Of a DNA stretch of 64,000 nt, positions 18,453 through 27,305 are shown one piece after another. The position numbers and the translations under genes were made by a program. The notes under the pieces are model-generated. The model was not told where the DNA came from and ran no database searches. It saw nothing but the letters and a program-made list of their open reading frames with translations. Each line of letters begins with the position of its first letter. Position 1 is the stretch's first letter. The DNA is from Lederbergia wuyishanensis (GTDB taxonomy: Bacteria > Bacillota > Bacilli > Bacillales > Bacillaceae_C), in the NCBI RefSeq assembly GCF_022900255.1, contig NZ_JALIRM010000012.1:1-64000 (forward strand), given 5' to 3'.

Positions 18453-19031
18453 ATGAATCCTGTAAGTGAGGAATTTTTTCATCAATCAACAATCGATCTA
18501 GCAAAAGCTCTTCTTGGATGTATACTTGTGAATGAAACAAATGAAGGCATTACATCAGGCTACATTGTCGAAACTGAAAGCTATATGGGACCTTATGATC
18601 GAGCAGCTCATAGTTATAATAATAGAAGGACAAAACGAACTGAGATCATGTTTGGAAAAGCAGGGCTTGCTTATACATATACGATGCATACCCATTGTCT
18701 TATTAATGTAGTAAGTGCTGGCATCGACGAACCACATGCCGTTTTAATTCGAGCACTGGAACCCTATACTGGAGTTGACTTAATGACCAAACGCAGACCA
18801 GTTGATAAGATTAAAAATCTTACGAATGGGCCAGGGAAACTTACGAAAGCAATGGGAATAACGATGGAGGATTATGGTCGTCCTTTATTTGAACCCCCGC
18901 TTTATATTACGCCAGGAATTATACCTGAAGAAATTATGGAAGGTAAACGAATAGGCATAGATAATACAGGAGAGGCACGCGATTATCCGTGGCGCTTCTG
19001 GATTAAAGACAATCTATTCGTATCAAGATGA
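18453..19031 (+). CDS. DNA-3-methyladenine glycosylase (AAG/MPG family)
   Basis: Base-excision repair enzyme that removes alkylated purines. The 192-residue protein carries the AAG-family pattern: LAKALLGCILV near the start, the catalytic Glu region IVETESYMGPYDRAAHSY (about 37-54), the MHTHCLINVV segment (about 76-85) and NGPGKLTKAMGI (about 121-132). ATG 18453 follows AAAGGGGGG; an ATG two codons upstream is possible. The start lies 22 bases after the hydrolase, so the two may be co-transcribed. A terminator overlaps the stop. Confidence 0.93.
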   Translation: MNPVSEEFFHQSTIDLAKALLGCILVNETNEGITSGYIVETESYMGPYDRAAHSYNNRRTKRTEIMFGKAGLAYTYTMHTHCLINVVSAGIDEPHAVLIRALEPYTGVDLMTKRRPVDKIKNLTNGPGKLTKAMGITMEDYGRPLFEPPLYITPGIIPEEIMEGKRIGIDNTGEARDYPWRFWIKDNLFVSR

Positions 19032-19054
19032 AAAACGCAGCGACGCGTTTTTTT
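19031..19054 (+). terminator. Terminator after the 3-methyladenine glycosylase gene
   Basis: AAACGC and GCGTTT arms with a six-base loop are followed by a long T run. Confidence 0.9.
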
Positions 19055-19214
19055 TATTTTGGAAAAAATCGTTTTGTCCCTTGTAAGCATTATTGGTAGA
19101 CAGATCATTCGTGAGAGCTAAAGTTTTGTCCAATACATATTGGGAAGCTAAAGGATCGTCCATAATAACCTTTCCGATTTCGTAATAAATTTTCCACTTT
19201 AAGAAAGGAGATTA

Positions 19215-19230
19215 TTTACATTTATGTAAA
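19215..19230. promoter_or_regulatory. Palindrome upstream of the ABC operon promoter
   Basis: TTTACAT-TT-ATGTAAA is a perfect dyad lying eight bases before the -35 box. It may be an additional regulator site; its sequence differs from the main operator next to it. Confidence 0.45.
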
Positions 19231-19237
19231 AACCCCC

Positions 19238-19290
19238 TTGACGTGTCATTATGTATTAGTGTACTATTTGATTAATACACTAATACATAA
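19238..19290 (+). promoter_or_regulatory. Promoter and GntR-type operator of the ABC transporter operon
   Basis: The -35 box TTGACG (19238-19243) and -10 box TACTAT (19262-19267) are 18 bases apart. TTATGTATTAGTGTA (19249-19263) is mirrored perfectly by TACACTAATACATAA (19276-19290), giving a 15-base-arm palindrome that covers the -10 and start site. A YtrA-type GntR repressor is encoded as the second gene of the operon, so autoregulation through this site is the likely arrangement. Confidence 0.85.
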
Positions 19291-19305
19291 CTTTTGGAGG
19301 TGCGC

Positions 19306-20094
19306 ATGATGACGGCTTTTTGGGGACTAATGAAAAAAGATATGCTCTTAATGAGATTTTGGTATATTACTTGGCTTGTTTTCTCACTCATATGCATTGT
19401 GGGTGGATATATTATGCAAGATTACTGGAATGAACCGAGCATTGTCGTTCCAATTTATATTGGTTTGATGAGCATGCATTTGTTTTTAATGCCAATCATG
19501 ATTTTGCATGTATTAAGCGTCGAAGGAAAAACACAAATATGGTTATACAATCCACAAAGCAGTAAAAAATTATTGCTTGCAAAATTATGTTCGGCCGCTT
19601 TATTACAATCTATGTCGCAGTTATTGATAGTCGTATATGGATTGATTCTTATGCAATTTCTTCTTAAAAAAGGATTGATCACAGTGTTTAGCGATTTTCT
19701 GCCTTTTGGACAGGGAGCTTTTTTCCATATCGCTCTTTTCACTACATCCTTGTATATGACAATCTGGATTATTTTCCTTTGGACGATTTATCATTCTCTT
19801 GGAAAAATCCCGGCTTTAAAAAATTTCCGATGGCTTGTAGTATTTTTAATTTGGTTAGCTTTTGGTTTTATTGAAGCACAATTAGTAAAACTCAATTTGC
19901 TTCAAAATAATTTATTCTCCTTTTCAGCTAATATAAATGTTGCCCCTTCAATGGAATATGCGAAGGGGAATGGATGGACGATCGCTTATACAGATATACC
20001 TGTTCCTATCGTTCCCATAATAATGTACATCATTTTCGGAATTGTACTTTTCCTCATTGCTAGTAGACTCCTCGATAAAAAAGTGGAGGTGTAA
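19306..20094 (+). CDS. ABC-2-type membrane subunit (YtrC/YtrD-like)
   Basis: A 262-residue integral membrane protein with about six TM segments (first near 17-37, last near 232-252) and no ATPase motifs. It begins MMTAFWGLMKKDM, a pattern common in ABC-2 permeases of bacteriocin-resistance type. GGAGG lies five bases before ATG 19306; ATG 19309 is an alternative. First gene of a five-gene operon, with its stop overlapping the GntR start. Its partner is probably the ATPase at 20470. Substrate unknown; similar operons answer to cell-envelope antibiotics. Confidence 0.78.
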   Translation: MMTAFWGLMKKDMLLMRFWYITWLVFSLICIVGGYIMQDYWNEPSIVVPIYIGLMSMHLFLMPIMILHVLSVEGKTQIWLYNPQSSKKLLLAKLCSAALLQSMSQLLIVVYGLILMQFLLKKGLITVFSDFLPFGQGAFFHIALFTTSLYMTIWIIFLWTIYHSLGKIPALKNFRWLVVFLIWLAFGFIEAQLVKLNLLQNNLFSFSANINVAPSMEYAKGNGWTIAYTDIPVPIVPIIMYIIFGIVLFLIASRLLDKKVEV

Positions 20095-20486
20095 TGTGGA
20101 TGACAGCAGATTTTGAAGCATCGAAACCTATTTATTTGCAAATAGCGGATCATATTTTTCAAAGGATTGTCAGGAAAGAAATAAAACCTGGGGATAAATT
20201 GCCATCTGTGCGCGAAATGGCAATTCAATTAGGTGTAAACCCAAATACCATTCAACGATCTTATACAGAAATGGAGAGGATGGGGGTAGTGGAAACGAAA
20301 CGAGGGCAGGGAACTTTTGTTATTGAAAGAGAGAGTATAGTTGTGGAATTACAACAAACGATGCAAAAGGAAATCATCACCCAGTTTGTAAAGAATATGG
20401 AGGAACTTGGTTTTTCAAAAGAAGACATGATAAATGGATTAGAAGCTTATTTAAGCGAGGGGGATCAGAATGGCGATCCAATTTAA
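20094..20486 (+). CDS. GntR-family repressor, YtrA subfamily
   Basis: A 130-residue protein: winged helix (about 8-75) with [14 protein letters not shown], the [22 protein letters not shown] recognition region and GQGTFV wing, followed by a short helical tail (about 80-125) in place of a ligand-binding domain, as in YtrA. It should bind the palindrome at 19249-19290 and repress its own operon. The ATG at 20094 overlaps the previous stop; ATG 20100 is better spaced from GGAGG. Effector unknown. Confidence 0.9.
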   Translation: MWMTADFEASKPIYLQIADHIFQRIVRKEIKPGDKLPSVREMAIQLGVNPNTIQRSYTEMERMGVVETKRGQGTFVIERESIVVELQQTMQKEIITQFVKNMEELGFSKEDMINGLEAYLSEGDQNGDPI

Positions 20487-21174
20487 TCAAGTAACTAAAA
20501 AGTATGGTTCGGAAAAGGCTTTGGATAATGTATCCCTTCAGTTTGAAACTGGTAAAATTTACGGATTGTTAGGACCGAACGGGAGTGGAAAATCGACTAC
20601 TTTAAAGCTAGTTGCTGGCCTTGTTTATCCTAGTAGTGGGGTCGTTAATGTTCTCGATGAAGAAGTGACAAGAAGAATAAGCAGGAAGGTAGCTTATTTA
20701 ACTGAACTCGACATGTTTTATGATTCCTTTACGGTTGATAAGATGGTGAGCTTTTATAAAACTCAATTTCCAGATTTCAATATGGATAGGGCATCGAAGC
20801 TTTTAGAAGATATGAAACTTGATGGAAAGAAGAAAATTAAACAGTTATCAAAGGGAAATCGAGGTAGGCTAAAGCTCGTTTTAACACTGGCTCGTGAAGC
20901 ACCGGTCGTTTTACTCGATGAACCATTTTCAGGTTTAGATGCAATGGTACGGGATTCAATTATTAAAAGTTTGTTGACTTACATTGACTTTGAAGAGCAA
21001 ACGGTCATTATCGCAACACATGAAATTGACGAAATTGAACCTATTATGGATGAAGTAATCGCGATTTATAACGGTCATATTATTGGACATGAAAATGTTG
21101 AAAGATTACGGGAAGAACAAGGCTACTCTGTTCTTGAATGGTTTAAAACGATAATGGAAGAACGAGGAGTGTGA
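20470..21174 (+). CDS. ABC transporter ATP-binding protein (YtrB-like)
   Basis: A 234-residue nucleotide-binding subunit: Walker [10 protein letters not shown] (about 35-43), signature [11 protein letters not shown] (degenerate from LSGGQ, about 128-138), Walker [13 protein letters not shown] (about 147-158), and the switch His in ATHEID. The SKGNR signature is typical of the YtrB/BcrA-like subgroup. It overlaps the GntR gene by 17 bases and probably pairs with the 19306 membrane protein. Confidence 0.92.
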   Translation: MAIQFNQVTKKYGSEKALDNVSLQFETGKIYGLLGPNGSGKSTTLKLVAGLVYPSSGVVNVLDEEVTRRISRKVAYLTELDMFYDSFTVDKMVSFYKTQFPDFNMDRASKLLEDMKLDGKKKIKQLSKGNRGRLKLVLTLAREAPVVLLDEPFSGLDAMVRDSIIKSLLTYIDFEEQTVIIATHEIDEIEPIMDEVIAIYNGHIIGHENVERLREEQGYSVLEWFKTIMEERGV

Positions 21175-21179
21175 GTAAA

Positions 21180-22100
21180 TTGAAAACAGTTGTAGAACTA
21201 AAAAATGTAACGAAAACAATTCGCAAGAAAAAAATCATAGATGATTTAAGCTTTGAAGTAATGGAAGGCGAAGTGTTCGGGTTTCTTGGTCCGAATGGTG
21301 CTGGGAAAACAACGACTATTCGAATGATGGTTGGACTTATTGGTATTACATCGGGTGAGATTGCTATCTGTGGAAAAAATGTTACAAAAGATTTTGAAGA
21401 TGCCATAAGGAATGTCGGAGCAATTGTTGAAAATCCTGAGCTTTATAAGTTTCTAACTGGATATCAAAACTTAGAACAAGTCGCTCGCTTAACAAAAGGA
21501 GTTACGAAAGAAAAGATAGAGGAAGTTATTGAATTAGTTGGGTTAAAAGAACGAATCCATGACAAGGTAAAAACATATTCACTAGGTATGCGACAACGTT
21601 TAGGAATTGCACAAAGTCTTTTACATGATCCAAAAATTTTAATCCTGGACGAACCGACAAATGGACTCGATCCTGCAGGAATAAGGGAAGTTCGTGATTA
21701 TTTACGCAGTCTTGCAAGAAATAAAGGAATGGCTGTCATCGTCTCAAGTCACTTGCTTTCTGAGATGGAAATGATGTGTGATCGAATCGCCATTATACAA
21801 AAAGGAAAACTGATCAATGTTCAACATGTTCATGAGGATAAAAACTCGAACGAAAGAGAATATGTTTTTATCGTTAACAACCGTAAAAAAGCTCTAAGTC
21901 TTTTGGATAAACAAGGCTACTCGCCAAAAGTGAATGGAGAAGGTTTCGGTTTAGTTCTAAATAAGGAACAAGTGCCAAATGTGATTAATCTTCTTGTTCA
22001 TAACGATTTCCTTATTTATGAAGTGAAAGGTCAAACGAGAACGCTTGAAGATAGATTCTTAGAAATTACAAATGGCGGGGAGGTAGCGGTCAATGCTTAA
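21180..22100 (+). CDS. ABC transporter ATP-binding protein (BcrA-like)
   Basis: About 306 residues: Walker A GPNGAGKTT (about 36-44), signature YSLGMRQRL (about 133), Walker B ILILDEPTNGLDP (about 151-163) and switch SSHLLSE, then a C-terminal extension of about 90 residues as in bacitracin-type exporters (BcrA). TTG 21180 lies ten bases after GAGGAG; an in-frame GTG at 21171 is too close. It overlaps the permease at 22093 and is probably its motor. Confidence 0.92.
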   Translation: MKTVVELKNVTKTIRKKKIIDDLSFEVMEGEVFGFLGPNGAGKTTTIRMMVGLIGITSGEIAICGKNVTKDFEDAIRNVGAIVENPELYKFLTGYQNLEQVARLTKGVTKEKIEEVIELVGLKERIHDKVKTYSLGMRQRLGIAQSLLHDPKILILDEPTNGLDPAGIREVRDYLRSLARNKGMAVIVSSHLLSEMEMMCDRIAIIQKGKLINVQHVHEDKNSNEREYVFIVNNRKKALSLLDKQGYSPKVNGEGFGLVLNKEQVPNVINLLVHNDFLIYEVKGQTRTLEDRFLEITNGGEVAVNA

Positions 22101-23046
22101 TCTCATAAAGAATGAATGGATAAAAATTTTCAAGCAAGTTAGTACGTATATTATGATTGGTTTTCTTCTGCTAGTGATCATAGGTGTTGGTGGAATTACA
22201 AAATATGTAGAATCTAAAGAGAAGCCAGCGAATGATAATTGGAAACAGGAGCTCACCGCTCAGAACGAGCAAAATAAGCAACAATTAGCAGATATAGAAT
22301 TTGCTGCTCCTTCATTGAAGGAATATTTAACGAAGGAAACGGCCATTAATGAATATCGAATCGAACATAATATGCCCCCTGAAAATTCATATTCCGTATG
22401 GAGTTTTATTAAAGATTCATCTGATTTGACTAGCTTTGTAGGATTACTTGTGATTATTATTGCATCGGGAATTGTCGCTCATGAATTTTCATGGGGCACG
22501 ATTAAAATCTTATTAATCAAGCCGTATAGTCGTTGGAAAATATTAATGGCAAAATATATTACTACTATCTTATACTTGCTAACTATGCTTGCTATCTTAT
22601 TTACAATTGTCTCGATTTTAGGATTAATTCTGTTTGGAAAAGGAACCGGAGACAATGTTCATCTTGCCTATGTTAATGGGGCAGTAGTAGAACAAAATCT
22701 TTTACTCTATTTGATCAAAACATATATTTTAAACTCATTAAGTGTTTTTCTGCTTACAACAATGGCATTTATGATCTCTGCCGTTTTTAGAAATAGTGGA
22801 TTGGCGATCGGAATTTCAATCTTCTTACTGTTAATGGGGGGAACGATTACAAACTTACTTGCTGCCAAGTTTGATTGGGCTAAATATAGTTTATTCGCTA
22901 ATACAAACTTAATGCAGTATGTAGATGGAATGCCTCTAGTAGAAGGAATGACGCTTTCGTTTTCAATCATAATGATAATTATTTATTTCATTATATTTCA
23001 TGCTATGGCATTTGTGTTCTTTACAAAAAGAGATATTGCAACGTAA
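22093..23046 (+). CDS. ABC-2 permease (BcrB-like)
   Basis: A 317-residue membrane protein with an N-terminal TM (about 14-34), a charged extracytoplasmic loop (about 38-110), then five further TM segments up to the C-terminus. The segment SGIVAHEFSWGTIKILLIKPYSRWKI (about 122-147) is the conserved cytosolic loop of ABC-2 permeases in lantibiotic or bacitracin exporters. GGGGAGG lies upstream. Last gene of the operon. Confidence 0.88.
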   Translation: MLNLIKNEWIKIFKQVSTYIMIGFLLLVIIGVGGITKYVESKEKPANDNWKQELTAQNEQNKQQLADIEFAAPSLKEYLTKETAINEYRIEHNMPPENSYSVWSFIKDSSDLTSFVGLLVIIIASGIVAHEFSWGTIKILLIKPYSRWKILMAKYITTILYLLTMLAILFTIVSILGLILFGKGTGDNVHLAYVNGAVVEQNLLLYLIKTYILNSLSVFLLTTMAFMISAVFRNSGLAIGISIFLLLMGGTITNLLAAKFDWAKYSLFANTNLMQYVDGMPLVEGMTLSFSIIMIIIYFIIFHAMAFVFFTKRDIAT

Positions 23047-23062
23047 ATATAGTATTATTTTT

Positions 23063-23097
23063 TAAGCCAATCCTGATTATAAGGGTTGGTTTATTTT
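23063..23097 (+). terminator. Terminator of the GntR/ABC operon
   Basis: AAGCCAATCC and GGGTTGGTTT arms with a T-rich tail. Confidence 0.8.
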
Positions 23098-23432
23098 AGT
23101 GTGAATAGAAGTAAGTATGTAAAAATATAATTTGTATTTCTACTAAATATTTTGATATATTTGATACATGCGAAGATTATAAATTAATTGTTCAATTGCA
23201 TCATATAATTGCAGTGAACGGTTAGCCTAATTTCGTAAGCGTTTTCCTTCTATGCTAAGTGTGAATTAGTAAAAATTTTTAACACTTAACTAGGAGAGAT
23301 TACGAAGTTAAGTTAAAGTCTAGGCGGAGCTCTTGGATTCTCATAACGATTTTAGAAGAGAGGGTTCCAAGTATTACTGCCAAGGCACTAAAGATTTATA
23401 TTTTCGCAAAAACAAATGAAGGGGGATTACAT
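23098..23432 (+). promoter_or_regulatory. Leader region of the oligopeptide ABC operon
   Basis: The 335 bases hold several structured elements: a cre-like site at 23234-23247, the dyad TAAGTGT (23256-23262) / ACACTTA (23282-23288) around an AAAAATTTTT core, and a possible hairpin with CTTGGA and TCCAAG arms near 23332-23372. No known riboswitch class was recognised. A promoter is expected here, but several AT-rich candidates make the choice unsafe. Confidence 0.4.
23234..23247. promoter_or_regulatory. Candidate CcpA cre site
   Basis: CGTAAGCGTTTTCC matches the cre consensus TGWAANCGNTNWCA at all but the two outer positions. Its place about 190 bases before the SBP gene fits catabolite control of peptide uptake. 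Confidence 0.4.
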
Positions 23433-25130
23433 TTGAAAGCGTCAAGAATTTCTTTATTTTCACTGATTTTGGTATTTATGTTAGTTCTTAGCGGTTGTTT
23501 CAGTGGGCAAACAGATGAACCAACATCCTCTCCTCCAAAAGATGAGGGTGAGAAGACATCAGAAAACGGAAAGGAACCTGAACAGGCTCCAGCTGAAAGA
23601 AAAATTTTGTATCTTAATAATAATGAAGAACCTGGTGCTTTACATCCAGGAATCGCACAAGGTACACATGACTCATGGATATTAGAGCATGCATTTGAGG
23701 GATTAACAAAGAAAACTCCTGAAGGGGAAATTGTAGATGGTATGGCTGAAAAATGGGATGTCAGTGATGACAATCTTACTTGGACTTTCCATTTAAAGGA
23801 CGGCATACTATGGTCCAATGGAGATCCAGTAACAGCTGAAGATTTTGAATATGCCTGGAAATATGCTCTAAATCCTGAAAGCGCTTCCGACTATGCTTAT
23901 CAGCTTTATTATCTCGTAGGAGCAGAGGAATACAACAGCTCTGAAGATGAGTCAAAATTTGAGGAGTTAGAAGCAAAGGTTGGCGTTAAAGCTTTAGACG
24001 AAAAAACCCTAGAAGTAAAACTAGCACAACCAACACCTTATTTCCTTGATTTGACTTCTTTCTACACTTACTATCCTGTAAATAAAAAAGTGCAGGAAGC
24101 AAATCCAGATTGGTCACATGAAGCATCAAGCTACGTTTCCAACGGAGCGTTTAAGCTGACTGAATGGAACCATAAAGAAAGCTTGAAATTAGAGAAAAAC
24201 GAAAATTATTATGATAAAGATAAAATTAAGCTAGACGAAGTACAGTTCGTCATTATTGATAACGAAGACACTGCATGGCAAATGTATCAAGCGGACGAGT
24301 TGGATCTTGCGTATCCACTTCCACAAGATGTCCAAGGTCAGCTTGTAGATTCCGGCAATCCTGAATTCAATAATGGCCCTGACTTCTCAGTCTATTACTA
24401 TAACTTAAATAATAAGGTGAAACCGTTTAATAACGTTAAAGTAAGGAAAGCTCTTTCTATGGCGATTGAGCGAAATACAATTACTGAGCACGTAGCACAA
24501 GGTGGTCAAAAGCCGGCATTCGGAATCATTCCACCGGGAATCAATGACGTAAGCGGTGACTTTCAAGAAAATTCAGGAGATCTTTTTAAAGAAGATGTGG
24601 AAGAAGCAAAGAAATTATTAGCAGAAGGACTTGCTGAAGAAGGCATGAAGGAAATGCCAAAATTCACAATTCTTTACAACACATCTGAAGGTCATAAGAA
24701 AATTGCTGAAGCCGTTCAAGAAATGTGGCGTAAAAACCTTGACTTTACTGTAGAGCTAGAAAACGTAGAATTCCAAGTTAAACTTGACCGTGAAAAAGCT
24801 GGAGACTATGAAATTTCTCGTGCTGGTTGGTCAGGAGACTATGTAGATCCAATGACGTTTGTCGATCTTTGGGTATCAGATGGTCCATTCAATGATGCGA
24901 ACTGGGGTAATCCTGAATATGATAAGCAAATCAATATTGCTAAAACTTCCACAGATCAAAAAGAACGCATGGAAGCAATGCATAAAGCAGAAGAAATTCT
25001 AATGGACGGAATGCCAATCGTTCCAATTTATTTCTATACAAAACCATTTATGGTTAAGCCGCATGTTAAAGGAATCTTTACACCAATTAACCGTTACCCA
25101 CAGTTCATTTATGCTGATATTGTAAAATAA
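23433..25130 (+). CDS. oppA: Oligopeptide ABC transporter substrate-binding lipoprotein
   Basis: A 565-residue SBP_bac_5 lipoprotein. The signal peptide ends in the lipobox LSGC (Cys near 22), followed by a Ser/Glu/Pro-rich linker (to about 52) and the periplasmic-binding fold with the family motif LTKKTPEGEIVDGMAEKW and YAWKYALNPESAS. TTG 23433 follows GAAGGGGG. It captures extracellular peptides for the OppBCDF pore. A terminator-like hairpin separates it from oppB, which would allow the binding protein to be made in excess. Confidence 0.92.
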   Translation: MKASRISLFSLILVFMLVLSGCFSGQTDEPTSSPPKDEGEKTSENGKEPEQAPAERKILYLNNNEEPGALHPGIAQGTHDSWILEHAFEGLTKKTPEGEIVDGMAEKWDVSDDNLTWTFHLKDGILWSNGDPVTAEDFEYAWKYALNPESASDYAYQLYYLVGAEEYNSSEDESKFEELEAKVGVKALDEKTLEVKLAQPTPYFLDLTSFYTYYPVNKKVQEANPDWSHEASSYVSNGAFKLTEWNHKESLKLEKNENYYDKDKIKLDEVQFVIIDNEDTAWQMYQADELDLAYPLPQDVQGQLVDSGNPEFNNGPDFSVYYYNLNNKVKPFNNVKVRKALSMAIERNTITEHVAQGGQKPAFGIIPPGINDVSGDFQENSGDLFKEDVEEAKKLLAEGLAEEGMKEMPKFTILYNTSEGHKKIAEAVQEMWRKNLDFTVELENVEFQVKLDREKAGDYEISRAGWSGDYVDPMTFVDLWVSDGPFNDANWGNPEYDKQINIAKTSTDQKERMEAMHKAEEILMDGMPIVPIYFYTKPFMVKPHVKGIFTPINRYPQFIYADIVK

Positions 25131-25165
25131 AAGCTGAACTTTCGTGGGAAATTAGGGGAAATCTA

Positions 25166-25196
25166 GGGTATGTCCATGTGGCATACCCCAATTTTT
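25166..25196 (+). terminator. Intra-operon terminator between oppA and oppB
   Basis: GGGTATG and CATACCC arms, loop GTGC-like, followed by CAATTTTT. It probably allows partial read-through; no strong promoter is evident in 25200-25430, a 230-base AT-rich stretch in which I see no gene. Confidence 0.75.
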
Positions 25197-25429
25197 CCTA
25201 TGATGAATAAAATCCAAAACTCGGAAAAATATGTGCAGAATGCTGCTCATTTATTTGCCATTGGTGGTAATAAATAGATTGATAAGGGATTGGTATTTTT
25301 ATAAAACAAACCCTTCTTTTAAACGATCCATATTCTACTAATCGTAGTTTTTTGTTCAAATCAAAAAAATTAAGGCATAAGTCTTATATACCTTACATGT
25401 ATACGGACTTCGAGGAAAGAGGTGTTACT

Positions 25430-26359
25430 ATGCTGAAATACACGTTGAAGCGCTTAATATGGGCGATGATAACATTATGGGTCATTATTACGATTACTTT
25501 TATCATTATGAAAATTATTCCTGGAAACCCTTTTGCTAAAGAGGGTCCGATGCCTCCTGCTATTTTTAATAATTTGCAGAAGCATTATAATTTGGACAAA
25601 CCTGAAATTGTCCAATATGGATTATATTTAAAGTCATTGCTTCAATTAGACTTCGGTCCTTCCATGAAATCCAAGACTCTAACAGTCAATGATTATATTA
25701 AGAAAGGTTTTCCGGTATCTCTTCATCTTGGGCTACAGGCACTTATAATTGCTATTACATTGGGTCTAATACTAGGTGTAATTGCCGCTTTACATCACAA
25801 TCGATGGCCAGATTATCTTTCAATGATCATTGCAATTCTCGGAATATCTGTCCCTAGTTTTATTCTTGCCACTTTCCTTATTCAATATTTTGCTGTTTAT
25901 TTAAAGGTACTGCCAGTAGCAACATGGAAATCATGGGCACATACCGTATTACCGTCCATTTCTTTGGCGATGATGCCTACTGCTTTTCTTGCAAGACTTA
26001 TGAGGTCGAGTATGCTTGAGGTCATGAATCAAGATTATATGTTGACAGCTAAGGCGAAAGGTCTTGGAAGAAGCATGATTATTATTAAACATGCAATTAG
26101 GAATGCTATTCTTCCAGTTGTAACAGTACTAGGGATTACGACTGCGAATCTCGTTACAGGAAGCTTCATTATTGAGCATATTTTTGGAATTCCCGGAATG
26201 GGAGAAATGTTTGTAAAAAGTATCTTCAACCGTGACTATTCTGTCATTTTAGGGTCAACCGTTTTCTATAGTGCTATTTTAATATTTTTAATCTTTGTTG
26301 TTGATGTAGCTTATACGTGGATTGATCCTAGAATTAAGGTCGCAAAGGAGAACATCTGA
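25430..26359 (+). CDS. oppB: Oligopeptide ABC transporter permease B
   Basis: A 309-residue permease with six TM segments. The N-terminus MLKYTLKRLIWAMITLWVI is the signature start of OppB/DppB proteins, followed by the IIPGNPF loop. The cytosolic EAA loop lies near 200-225 (VMNQDYMLTAKAKGLGRSMI). ATG 25430 follows AGAGGTG; the frame extends 26 codons upstream without a ribosome site. The stop overlaps the oppC start (TGATG). Confidence 0.95.
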   Translation: MLKYTLKRLIWAMITLWVIITITFIIMKIIPGNPFAKEGPMPPAIFNNLQKHYNLDKPEIVQYGLYLKSLLQLDFGPSMKSKTLTVNDYIKKGFPVSLHLGLQALIIAITLGLILGVIAALHHNRWPDYLSMIIAILGISVPSFILATFLIQYFAVYLKVLPVATWKSWAHTVLPSISLAMMPTAFLARLMRSSMLEVMNQDYMLTAKAKGLGRSMIIIKHAIRNAILPVVTVLGITTANLVTGSFIIEHIFGIPGMGEMFVKSIFNRDYSVILGSTVFYSAILIFLIFVVDVAYTWIDPRIKVAKENI

Positions 26360-27288
26360 TGGAAAAACAAATGAAGTTAACAGAAGATATGTTTCAACCT
26401 GTCACTGATAATTTTAAAGAAGCCGAAAAAATATCCCGTCCATCTATATCATATTGGGCAGATGTTTGGCGCAGGTTAAAAACAAATAAACTTGCTATGT
26501 TTGGCCTTGTAATTATTATTTTATTACTTATTATGGCAATAATTGGTCCCCATTTAAATGGATATTCCTATTATGAACAAGATTTTACGAAAAAAAATCT
26601 CAAACCGAATGCTGAGCATTGGTTTGGTACTGATACATCTGGACGAGATTTATTTACTCGTGCATGGTATGGAGCACGAATTTCATTATTTATAGGATTT
26701 ATGGCTGCATTAATCGATTTTGTCGTCGGAGTTGTGTATGGAGGAATTTCTGCTGTAAGAGGTGGGCGCACAGATAACATCATGATGAGGATTGCTGAAG
26801 TATTATATGCGATTCCATATTTATTAATGGTTATTCTAGTCATGATTGCAATGAAAAGAGGGATTTGGCCAATCATCATTGCGATGACGATTACAGGATG
26901 GATCCCAATGGCTCGGCTCGTTCGTGGACAAGTATTACAACTAAAAGAATTGGAGTTTGTCCATGCAGCTAATGCAATGGGGGCGAATATGGGCTGGATT
27001 TTACGTAAACATATGATTCCAAACACACTTGGTCCAATTCTTGTAAACCTTACTCTTACTGTCCCGACAGCTATTTTTGCCGAAGCTACGTTGAGCTATC
27101 TTGGGTTAGGTGTACAGCCTCCTCAAGCAAGCTGGGGAACCCTTGTTAATGATGCTCTCGGAAGCATTCATATCGGAAATTTGTATCAACTTTATATTCC
27201 GGCAATTTTAATCTCACTCACGATGTTGGCATTTAATGTGTTCGGCGACGGATTACGTGATGCCCTCGATCCGAGATTACGGAATTAG
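26359..27288 (+). CDS. oppC: Oligopeptide ABC transporter permease C
   Basis: A 309-residue permease with an N-terminal cytosolic extension (about 1-45, SYWADVWRRLKTNKLAMFG) characteristic of OppC/DppC, six TM segments, the conserved HWFGTDTSGRDLFTR loop (about 92-106) and the EAA loop (FVHAANAMGANMGWIL, about 199-214). Translationally coupled to oppB. Confidence 0.95.
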   Translation: MEKQMKLTEDMFQPVTDNFKEAEKISRPSISYWADVWRRLKTNKLAMFGLVIIILLLIMAIIGPHLNGYSYYEQDFTKKNLKPNAEHWFGTDTSGRDLFTRAWYGARISLFIGFMAALIDFVVGVVYGGISAVRGGRTDNIMMRIAEVLYAIPYLLMVILVMIAMKRGIWPIIIAMTITGWIPMARLVRGQVLQLKELEFVHAANAMGANMGWILRKHMIPNTLGPILVNLTLTVPTAIFAEATLSYLGLGVQPPQASWGTLVNDALGSIHIGNLYQLYIPAILISLTMLAFNVFGDGLRDALDPRLRN

Positions 27289-27305
27289 AGAGGGGTTAAG
27301 TGGAT

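Noticed and set aside
25352-25429. N-terminal extension of OppB
   Set aside because: OppB proteins start at MLKYTLKRL; the ribosome site fits ATG 25430, and the extension has none.
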